Assembly: GCA_963724665.1 (NCBI GenBank)
Contig: CAVRVH010000008.1
Span: forward strand, 62,001 to 126,000
DNA: 64,000 nt
Origin: DASUPK01 sp963724665
GTDB taxonomy: Bacteria > Actinomycetota > Thermoleophilia > Solirubrobacterales > 70-9
Reading direction: 5' to 3'
Shown here one piece after another: positions 57,874 through 64,000 of this stretch (position 1 is the stretch's first letter; every line of letters begins with the position of its first letter). The translations under genes were made by a program, and so were the position numbers. Below the pieces are notes generated by a model. The model worked only from the letters and a program-made list of their open reading frames with translations. It did not search any database and had not been told where the DNA came from.

Positions 57874-58492
57874 ATGACTTCAGGGAGATCCGCAGGCGGA
57901 CGCTGGCTCGCGATCGGGCTGGTCGCTGCGCTCGGCTTGACGTTGTCGCTGTCCGTGGGCGGCGCTGGTGCCGCGGGACCGGGGCATGCGGTCGCGGCCA
58001 AGAAGTGCAAGAAGCACAAGCGCTCGGCCGCGGCAGCGAAGAAGAAGAAGTGCAAGAAGGTGCACCGGATCGTCCTTCCGGCTCCCGGCCCGCTCGTTCG
58101 CGCCACCCTGTCGTGGAGCGCCAACGACGAGGTCGATCTGCACGCCTATGACGCGAGCGGTAGCCACGCGGGGTGGAATCCGAGCCTGAACTCAGGGAAC
58201 GGTGGCGTCGAGAACCTCATCCCGAGCGCCCACCACAACGGGGATATCGGGCCCGGTGGTCCTTCGGAGTCCTTCGTGGACGACATCTTCCAGGCCGGTG
58301 GACCCGCGAACCGCGAGTTCAGCTACATCGCCTGCCTCTACAACTTCCCGAGCTCATCGCCTTACGCGGCGACGTTCACGGGTGTGACGAAGACGGGCGC
58401 CTCGACACTCGGTAAACCTGAACGGGCCGGGCATCTACACGTTGACGGTCGCCAGGTGGACCGCGATCCCGAATCCGAGCAGCGTCTGCTAG
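57874..58492 (+). CDS. Secreted protein with Lys-rich Cys segment, frameshifted near the end
   Basis: Exported protein of about 205 residues. Signal peptide (LAIGLVAALGLTLSLSVGGAGA), then AKKCKKHKRSAAAAKKKKCKK, then a beta-domain (ATLSWSANDEVDLHAYDASGSHAG). Good ribosome-binding site GAGGAGGAGG. After TKTGASTL (about 58405) the frame is lost; one base shift restores VNLNGPGIYTLTVARWTA ending SSVC with TAG at 58490-58492. As sequenced, the broken frame runs on into the next gene and would create a false 761-residue fusion with gamma-glutamyltransferase. Confidence 0.7.
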
Positions 58493-58527
58493 CGCTTCTC
58501 ACGAGACCGAGGAGTAGGAGAGGTGAG

Positions 58528-58553
58528 GACCGGCCGGCGCAAGCCGGCCGGTC
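58528..58553 (+). terminator. Strong stem-loop after the secreted-protein gene
   Basis: GACCGGCCGGC-GCAA-GCCGGCCGGTC, a perfect 11-bp stem with a GNRA loop, followed by TCGTTCT. The T-tract is weak, but the position between two genes fits termination. Confidence 0.6.
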
Positions 58554-58575
58554 TCGTTCTGGGGGCACTCCCGCC

Positions 58576-58581
58576 TACGCT
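58576..58581 (+). promoter_or_regulatory. -10 element TACGCT, leaderless spacing
   Basis: TACGCT is followed by 6 nt (CCCTGG) and ATG 58588. It supports an independent start for the transferase gene rather than a fusion. Confidence 0.45.
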
Positions 58582-58587
58582 CCCTGG

Positions 58588-60159
58588 ATGAGCGAGAGGA
58601 GGGGAGTCGTCGCCGCGGGGCATCCGCTGACGGCGGAGGCCGGTGCGCAGGTGCTGCGCGAGGGTGGCAACGCCGTCGACGCGGCGGTCTGCGGCATCCT
58701 CACGTCCTTCGTCTGCGAGAGCCAGCTGACCGGGTTCGGCGCGGGCGGCTTCATGATGGTTCACGAAGGCGGCGAGAGCACGCTGATCGACTTCTTCGTG
58801 GCCGCCGGTGGCGTGGACGGCGTCGAGCGGACGGCCGAGCTCATCCCGATTCCCGTCTACTTCGACGAGACGCCACAGATCTTCAACTGTGGGGCCGCCT
58901 CCTGCGGGGTACCGGGCAACCCGGCCGGGATCGAGTACGTCTGGAAGCGCTGGGGCTCGCAGCCCATGGATCGACTCGCGCAACCGGGCATCGAGCTCGG
59001 GCGCGAAGGGGTTCGGTTGACGGCTGGTGCCGAGTACTTCCACGAGATCCTCCACCCGATCCTGGTCTCCACTCCCGAGTCCGCGGCTCTCTACACGCCG
59101 GATGGGAAGCAGCTGGTCGAGGGAGATGTCTTCCACTACCCCGAGATGTCCGACGCGCTGGAGCGATTCGCCGCTGAGGGCGCCGAGCCCTTCTACCGAG
59201 GCGAGACTGCCCGGGCGGTCTGCGACTGGGTCCGAGAACGCGGTGGGACGCTTGGCATGGACGACATGGCGACCTACGAGCCGATCGAGCGGCGCCCGGT
59301 CAGCGCGAGCTTCCGAGGGAACGAGGTGCTCACCAATCCGCCGCCGTCTTCTGGAGGGATCCTGATCGGCTACTCGCTCGGCCTGCTGGAGCGCCTAGGT
59401 CCGCGCAGCGGGGTGGAGCAGATCGTTGCCGCGAGCGAGGCCGCAAACGCGCAGCGCTCGGATGACTTTCATGTGGGCCTGCATGACCCGGAGTACGTAG
59501 GGCGGTTCCTCCGTGCCGACCTCGATGAGGTCGCCGCGCGGATCAAGGACGGTGAGTGGGTTGGCGGTCACGGCGGCGCGGGAGGGCCGGAAGAGCCGGA
59601 GGACCGACTCGGCTCCACGACGCACCTGGCCGTCATCGATGCCGACGGCAACTGCGCCTCGGTCACCTGCTCGAATGGGACGGGCTCGGGAGTCGTGGTG
59701 CCCGGGACGGGCGTGCACGTCAACAACATGCTGGGAGAGGAGGACCTGAACCCTCAGGGCTTTCACCGGATCCCTCCGGGCCGCCGCGTCAGCTCGATGA
59801 TGTCCCCGACCCTGGCGCTTCGCGACGGCCAGGTCGTGCTCGGGCTGGGAAGTGCGGGGTCGAATCGGATCCGCTCCGCGATCCTGCAGACGAGCGTGAG
59901 GGTCCTGGAGCAGGAGATGGACGCCGAGGAGGCGGTGGTCGCCGGACGCCTCCACTTCGAGGCCGGGACCGTGCAGGCGGAGCCGGGCGTGGACGAGGGG
60001 GGCCTTGACGACCTCGAGCGCCGCGGTGTCCCGGTGGTGCGCTGGAAGCGGAAGAACCTCTACTTCGGCGGGGCGCAGGCCGTCCGGCTGGATCCCGAAA
60101 GCGGCGAGCTCAGCGGTGGCGGAGATCCACGCCGCGGCGGCGCTGTCGCCTTTGCCTGA
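58588..60159 (+). CDS. ggt: Gamma-glutamyltransferase family protein
   Basis: Ntn-hydrolase of 523 residues that autocleaves before a Thr. Segments: GVVAAGHPLTAEAGAQVLREGGNAVDAAV in parts (6-34), GFGAGGFMMVHEGG, NPPPSSGGILIGYSL, and the cleavage site RLGSTTHLAVIDADGN with catalytic Thr344. Further NGTGSGVVVPGTGVHVNNMLGEEDL and SSMMSPTL. No signal peptide is visible, unlike many periplasmic Ggt, so a cytosolic role or another amidohydrolase activity is possible. Start ATG 58588 from the leaderless -10 element. Confidence 0.92.
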   Translation: MSERRGVVAAGHPLTAEAGAQVLREGGNAVDAAVCGILTSFVCESQLTGFGAGGFMMVHEGGESTLIDFFVAAGGVDGVERTAELIPIPVYFDETPQIFNCGAASCGVPGNPAGIEYVWKRWGSQPMDRLAQPGIELGREGVRLTAGAEYFHEILHPILVSTPESAALYTPDGKQLVEGDVFHYPEMSDALERFAAEGAEPFYRGETARAVCDWVRERGGTLGMDDMATYEPIERRPVSASFRGNEVLTNPPPSSGGILIGYSLGLLERLGPRSGVEQIVAASEAANAQRSDDFHVGLHDPEYVGRFLRADLDEVAARIKDGEWVGGHGGAGGPEEPEDRLGSTTHLAVIDADGNCASVTCSNGTGSGVVVPGTGVHVNNMLGEEDLNPQGFHRIPPGRRVSSMMSPTLALRDGQVVLGLGSAGSNRIRSAILQTSVRVLEQEMDAEEAVVAGRLHFEAGTVQAEPGVDEGGLDDLERRGVPVVRWKRKNLYFGGAQAVRLDPESGELSGGGDPRRGGAVAFA

Positions 60160-60189
60160 TGATCCGGCCGCGGTGTTTGTGGCGGCCGT

Positions 60190-60822
60190 TTATTCGGGAA
60201 GCCCCGGCAGGTGGACCTTGCCGTTGCCGCTGGCGCGCTCAGCGGCCTCCTCGGCGCGCTCCAGGGCCTTTCCGACCGCACCCAGAGCATTGGCCAGCAG
60301 GGCCATTCTCTCGTCCTCGTCGCGCATCTCGAGCAGCTGCTGCTTGGTCTCGGGCGGGAGCTCGATGCGCGCCGCGATCGCGTAGGCGCTGGCGCCGTCG
60401 AGCTCCTCGGGCTCCGGCCGCTGCCCCGTGGCCCGTTCGGCCAGCTCCGCGAAGGACTCACGAGCCGCGGTCGCGGCGTCCTCGTCGATCGCCGGGATGT
60501 CCTCGTCCGGGATCAGCTCGACCTCGCCGGTCGGGTACTCGGGCGACTCGAAGCGGTCCAGAACCTTGAACGGCGCCTCGCCGCGGACGAGGATGTTCAT
60601 GCGCCCGTCGTCGAAGCGCTCCGTCACGTCGTCGATCCGGGCGGTGCACCCGACGGAGCGGGCGCCCTCGTCGTCGCGCAGGACGATGCCGAACGGCTCG
60701 CCCTCCTCCAGCGAGGTCCCGATCATCCGCTTGTACCGGTCCTCGAAGATGTGCAGCGGGACCTGCTCGCCCGGGAGCAGTACCAGGGGCAGCTCGAAGA
60801 TCGGAAGCTCGAGACCCGCCAT
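60190..60822 (-). CDS. LON peptidase substrate-binding-domain protein
   Basis: A 210-residue stand-alone Lon N-terminal domain: LELPIFELPLVLLPGEQVPLHIFEDRYKRMI in parts (4-33), GIVLRDDEGARSVGCTARI, GRMNILVRGEAPFKVL, and a helical C-terminal half ending LPGLPE. It lacks AAA+ and protease domains. Such proteins are widespread; the role is unknown, possibly a protein-binding adaptor. The minus-strand TAAGAT lies 8 nt before the ATG and overlaps the promoter of the divergent cyclase gene. Confidence 0.88.
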   Translation of the reverse strand: MAGLELPIFELPLVLLPGEQVPLHIFEDRYKRMIGTSLEEGEPFGIVLRDDEGARSVGCTARIDDVTERFDDGRMNILVRGEAPFKVLDRFESPEYPTGEVELIPDEDIPAIDEDAATAARESFAELAERATGQRPEPEELDGASAYAIAARIELPPETKQQLLEMRDEDERMALLANALGAVGKALERAEEAAERASGNGKVHLPGLPE

Positions 60823-60830
60823 CCCGACCC

Positions 60831-60840
60831 ATCTTAGGAT
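60831..60840. promoter_or_regulatory. Shared symmetric -10 of divergent genes
   Basis: ATCTTAGGAT contains TAGGAT on the plus strand (60835-60840, 6 nt before ATG 60847) and, read in reverse, TAAGAT (60831-60836, 8 nt before ATG 60822). One 10-bp block can thus serve as -10 in both directions. Confidence 0.5.
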
Positions 60841-60846
60841 CCAGCG

Positions 60847-61983
60847 ATGGCTGGCATCGACTTCGAGGCGGAGGGGCTGCTCGGCGGCCTCACCGGCAAG
60901 GCGCGCGAGGCACGGTTGGCGCTGCTCGAGGAGCTGTCGGAGTCCGGCTTCCCGCTCGAGGAGCTGAAGCGGGCGGTCGAGGAGAACCGGCTTGTGCTCC
61001 TACCGGTCGAGCGCGTCTTCGGCGGCGGCGAGGAGCGCTATACGGCGGCTGAGATCGCCGAGGGCGCGGGGATAGGGCAGGATTTCCTGGTGCGCCTGCT
61101 GCAGGCGCTGGGGGCACCGATCCCCGCCGATGAGGAGCCCGCATATACGGAGCAAGACCTCGAGGCGGCCAAGCGCGCGAAGCTCTTCATGGACGCGGGA
61201 CTCCCCGAGGAGGGGGTGCTGGAGACCTCTCGCATCATCGGCATCTCGATGGCCAGCCTGGCGGACGCGAACAGGGACATGGTCGGCGAGGTCTTCACGG
61301 AACCTGGAATCGATGAGCGGGAGCTCGCCATGCGCTACGCGGCGGCTGCGGAGACGATGCCGCCGCTACTCGGGGAGACGCTCCTGCACGCCTACCGGAT
61401 CCACCTCAGAGAGGCGATTCGCCAGGCGGTGATCACAGAGGCGGAACTGGCAGAGGGGCGCCTGGCCGGCTCCGACGACGTCACCATCGCCTTCGCGGAC
61501 CTGGTCGGCTTCACCAGCCTCGGCGAGTCCCTCGAGATCGAGCAGATCGGTCAGCTCACAGGCCGGCTGTTCGAGCTCGCCTCCGAGGCCGCCCGTCCGC
61601 CCGTTCGGCTCGTGAAGATGATCGGGGACGCCGCGATGTTCGCTTCGCGAGAGCCGGTGCCGCTGATGGACGCCGTGGTGGGACTTGTAGATGCCGCGGG
61701 CACCGAGGAGATGCCCTCGCTGAAGGCGGGTGTCGCGACCGGGCCGGCGCTGGGGCGTGGGGGAGACTGGTACGGGCGGCCCGTCAACCTCGCGGCCCGG
61801 ATTACCAGCGTTGCCCGCCCCGACAGCGTCCTGGCCGACCAGTCCGTAAAGGACTCGCTCGAGTCCGCGAACGGAGACCGGTTCAGGTTTTCATTCGCCG
61901 GCCGCCGCCGTTTCAAAGGGATCAGCGAGGAGACGGCCGTGCACCGGGTGCGGGCCGCGGAGTCGAACGGCGCGCCGCGTTAA
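60847..61983 (+). CDS. Class III adenylate cyclase (Rv1264-like)
   Basis: Cytosolic nucleotidyl cyclase of 378 residues making cAMP. A helical N-terminal regulatory domain (1-205) like that of mycobacterial Rv1264, which autoinhibits and senses pH in that protein, is followed by the cyclase domain: metal Asp218 (IAFADLVGFTSLGE) and Asp261 (LVKMIGDAAMFA), substrate Lys257, and transition-state residues Asn314 and Arg318 (YGRPVNLAARI). All key residues are present, so it should be active as a homodimer. TAGGAT at leaderless spacing. Confidence 0.92.
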   Translation: MAGIDFEAEGLLGGLTGKAREARLALLEELSESGFPLEELKRAVEENRLVLLPVERVFGGGEERYTAAEIAEGAGIGQDFLVRLLQALGAPIPADEEPAYTEQDLEAAKRAKLFMDAGLPEEGVLETSRIIGISMASLADANRDMVGEVFTEPGIDERELAMRYAAAAETMPPLLGETLLHAYRIHLREAIRQAVITEAELAEGRLAGSDDVTIAFADLVGFTSLGESLEIEQIGQLTGRLFELASEAARPPVRLVKMIGDAAMFASREPVPLMDAVVGLVDAAGTEEMPSLKAGVATGPALGRGGDWYGRPVNLAARITSVARPDSVLADQSVKDSLESANGDRFRFSFAGRRRFKGISEETAVHRVRAAESNGAPR

Positions 61984-62037
61984 TCCGCGCGTAACGACGC
62001 GACGTAACGCTTTCGAGATCTCCGAGTCTGGATTCCG

Positions 62038-63762
62038 ATGGCACTGCTGATGCTGTTTGCGCTCGTGGCCGGGGCGGGCACCGCCCTGTCCCCGTGCGTG
62101 CTGCCGATCCTGCCCGCGATCCTGGCCGCCGGGGTCACCGGCGACCGGCGACGTCCACTGGGCGTGGTCACCGGCCTGGCGCTCTCGTTCACCTTCGCCA
62201 CGGTCGCGCTGGTCTATGTGATCAACGCTCTCGGGCTGCCGAACGGCTTCGCCCGCGACCTGGCGATCGTCGTCCTCTTCGCATTCGGGATCTCTCTGTT
62301 GATCCCGCCGATCGGCGACCGCGTGGAGGCCTTTGCGAGCCGCCTCGCGCCCGGGCCCGCTCGCTTCCGAGGGGACGGTTTCGGCTCCGGGATGATCGTT
62401 GGCGCCAGCCTCGGGCTGGTCTATGCGCCCTGCGCCGGGCCGATCCTCGCCGGTGTGATCGTCGTCTCGGCCGCCCAGGACTTCACCGCCGGGCGGCTCG
62501 CGGTCGCGCTCTCCTACGCGATCGGCTCGGCGATCGTGCTTTACCTGCTGCTGCTCGGCGGCAGGCGGCTGACGCAGCGGCTCAAGCCAATTCAGGGGCG
62601 CGTGCAGATGGCGATGGGCGCGGTGATGGTCCTGGTCGCGATCGCGATGACCGCCAACTGGGACGTCCGCTTCCAGACGGAGATCGCCAGCGCCCTGCCG
62701 AGGTTCTTGGTCAATCCGACGGAGAGCATCGAGAAGAGCAAGGCGATCTCGACCGATCTCGCCAAGGTGAGCCAGCACGGGACGCCGGTCGTCCCCGCGG
62801 ACGAGCTCAACCAGCCGGTCAGCCTGCGGACCTACGGCCCGGCCCCCGATTTCACCGGAACGCAGGACTGGTTCAACACCCCAGGCGGCGAGTCGCTCTC
62901 GATGAGCGACCTGCGCGGCAAGGTCGTCCTGGTCGACTTCTGGACCTACACCTGCATCAACTGCATCCGGACGCTGCCGTACCTGGAGGCCTGGCAGCAG
63001 CGCTACGGGCGGGACGGCTTCACCGTGGTCGGGGTTCACTCGCCGGAGTTCCCCTTCGAGAAGGACGCGTCGAACGTCCAGGATGCGATCCGGCAGAACC
63101 ACCTGACCTACCCGGTCGTTCAGGACAACAACCTGGCGACCTGGGACGCGTGGGGCAACCAGTACTGGCCCGCCGACTACCTGGTGGACGCCCAGGGCAA
63201 CGTCCGCAACGCCCATTTCGGCGAGGGGGATTACGCCGAAACCGAGCGAGCGATCAGGACGTTGCTCGGAGAGGCCGGCCACGCCAACCTCGGCTCGGGG
63301 TCGCGGGCGAGTGCTCAAGCGCCGTCGGCGGGCACGACCACTCCTGAGACCTACCTGGGCGCGGCACGCGCTCAGGGATGGGTAACCCCCGTCCACCCAG
63401 GCGACCAGGACTTCGGTGCGGCCGCCGGTCCGCTCTCCGTCAACCAGTTCGCCTACGCGGGCCACTGGGGCATCACCGACGAGGACGCCACCGCCGGCCC
63501 CGGCGCCGAGATCGACCTGGAGTTCAACGCCCGCCGCGTCTACCTCGTCCTGGGCTCGCCGGACCAGGCCCGCCACGTCCAGGTCCTCCTCGACGGCAAG
63601 CCGATCCCGGCGAAGCTGGCCGGCGCCGACGTGCGGGGCGGCCGAGCGACGATCCGCGCCCAGCGCCTCTACCGGCTGGTCGACCTCCCGACCGTCTCAC
63701 AGCACCGGCTCTCGCTGATCTTCGACCCCGGCGTTACGGGGTACGCGTTCACGTTTGGGTAG
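62038..63762 (+). CDS. dipZ: DipZ-like thiol-disulfide transporter (CcdA + thioredoxin fusion)
   Basis: A 574-residue fusion. Residues 1-205 form a CcdA-type membrane domain with six helices and the two reactive Cys, Cys20 (LSPCVLPILPAI) and Cys132 (YAPCAGPIL). An exported TlpA-like thioredoxin domain follows, with CINC (Cys306, Cys309) in FWTYTCINCIRTLPYLEAW. The C-terminal part (from about 420) is the beta-sandwich of mycobacterial DipZ (LSVNQFAYAGHWGITDE). It carries electrons from cytosol to extracytoplasmic thiols. Confidence 0.94.
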   Translation: MALLMLFALVAGAGTALSPCVLPILPAILAAGVTGDRRRPLGVVTGLALSFTFATVALVYVINALGLPNGFARDLAIVVLFAFGISLLIPPIGDRVEAFASRLAPGPARFRGDGFGSGMIVGASLGLVYAPCAGPILAGVIVVSAAQDFTAGRLAVALSYAIGSAIVLYLLLLGGRRLTQRLKPIQGRVQMAMGAVMVLVAIAMTANWDVRFQTEIASALPRFLVNPTESIEKSKAISTDLAKVSQHGTPVVPADELNQPVSLRTYGPAPDFTGTQDWFNTPGGESLSMSDLRGKVVLVDFWTYTCINCIRTLPYLEAWQQRYGRDGFTVVGVHSPEFPFEKDASNVQDAIRQNHLTYPVVQDNNLATWDAWGNQYWPADYLVDAQGNVRNAHFGEGDYAETERAIRTLLGEAGHANLGSGSRASAQAPSAGTTTPETYLGAARAQGWVTPVHPGDQDFGAAAGPLSVNQFAYAGHWGITDEDATAGPGAEIDLEFNARRVYLVLGSPDQARHVQVLLDGKPIPAKLAGADVRGGRATIRAQRLYRLVDLPTVSQHRLSLIFDPGVTGYAFTFG

Positions 63763-63776
63763 GAGGCGGGACTCAC

Positions 63777-63850
63777 ACCGGCGATGAAAGGGCGGGGGTC
63801 AGGCGTCTGGGCGGGACGAAAACCGGCCATGAAGGGGCGAGATTTGGGCG
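63777..63850 (+). repeat. Degenerate direct repeat downstream of dipZ
   Basis: ACCGGCGATGAAAGGGCG (from 63777) and ACCGGCCATGAAGGGGCG (from 63822) start 45 bp apart; over 29 bp 22 positions match. The 109-bp gap shows no other structure. Confidence 0.4.
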
Positions 63851-63871
63851 GTTGGTGACTTACCGACCCCC

Positions 63872-64000
63872 ATGGGTCGGAAACTCGCCAAGGGCGCCCC
63901 GGACGCGCTCATTGCCCGAATTGCGGCCAACCAGCACGGGGTCGTCTCGCTCACGCAGCTCGAACGTGCCGGCATCCACGAATGTGGGCGTCTGCGACGT
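63872..64000 (+). CDS. Partial AbiEi-antitoxin/DUF559-like protein, cut by the window end
   Basis: An open frame of 43 codons runs off the window: GRKLAKGAPDALIARIAANQ then HGVVSLTQLERAGIHECG. The pattern 'A-x-x-QHG-VVS-x-x-QL-x-x-x-GI' is the N-terminal winged helix of type IV AbiEi-family antitoxin-like proteins, which in actinobacteria are often fused to a DUF559 endonuclease-like domain. Only the start is visible, so the fused domain is unknown. Confidence 0.62.
   Translation, partial: MGRKLAKGAPDALIARIAANQHGVVSLTQLERAGIHECGRLRR

Noticed and set aside
57874..60159. Natural fusion of a secreted protein with gamma-glutamyltransferase
   Set aside because: The junction sequence is non-coding in character, the normal end of the first protein is found one base out of frame, and a terminator-like stem and a promoter lie between them.
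1..64000. tRNA, rRNA, prophage or insertion sequences
   Set aside because: No cloverleaf with CCA-type acceptor, no rRNA-like stretch, no transposase or integrase motifs were recognised by reading; a tRNAscan or IS search would be decisive.

Overview
The window is 64 kb of high-GC DNA (strong G/C third-position bias) with dense, mostly intact chromosomal genes. The gene set points to a deep-branching actinobacterium, most likely Thermoleophilia/Solirubrobacterales: F420-type luciferase-like oxidoreductases, ergothioneine synthesis, a paired Get3/ArsA ATPase locus, DipZ, a CtpE-like P-type ATPase, mycobacterial-style NHEJ enzymes, secreted proteins with a Lys-rich two-Cys segment, and a type IV pilus system without an outer-membrane secretin. 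This placement is inference from content, not a search. I recognised no rRNA, tRNA, CRISPR array, phage or insertion sequence.

Layout. 1-9.8 kb: acyl-CoA dehydrogenase, lipoprotein, L-2-hydroxyglutarate oxidase-like enzyme, split NHEJ ligase and polymerase, crotonase, thioesterase. 9.8-14.6 kb: pyruvate kinase, P-type ATPase, RES/Xre toxin-antitoxin. 14.6-25.4 kb: secreted and membrane proteins, an F420-type oxidoreductase and the proton-translocating transhydrogenase operon pntAA-pntAB-pntB. 25.5-27.7 kb: egtB-egtD. 27.7-33.2 kb: carotenoid oxygenase with a divergent PadR regulator, a second F420-type enzyme, glpX, a YihY-type protein. 33.5 kb: principal sigma factor. 35.1-51.0 kb: a 16-kb type IV pilus locus (two PilT, PilB, PilC, two tandem pilins, three minor pilins, PilD, PilM, PilN, PilO). 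51-58 kb: HxlR regulator, an unrecognised 561-residue protein, two Get3/ArsA ATPases, ParA and an unusual FtsZ. 58-64 kb: gamma-glutamyltransferase, LON-domain protein, Rv1264-like adenylate cyclase, DipZ, and the start of an AbiEi-antitoxin-like gene.

Regulation is the most interesting part. A GEMM-I (cyclic di-GMP class I) riboswitch lies in the leader of the first pilin but not of its tandem copy. Both pilins, the prepilin peptidase and, more weakly, the other pilus units are preceded by GCCGAT-type -10 elements; three also have TAAA 15-16 bp upstream, the pattern read by FliA/WhiG-type sigma factors. Elsewhere a TANNNT hexamer sits exactly 6 nt before the start codon of many genes, as expected for leaderless mRNAs. 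A structured repeat of about 95 bp occurs four times between genes and in one case supplies a start codon.

Caution: at least five genes carry apparent single-base frame breaks, some near homopolymers. Sequencing or assembly error is more likely than gene decay, so those products should be read across the breaks.
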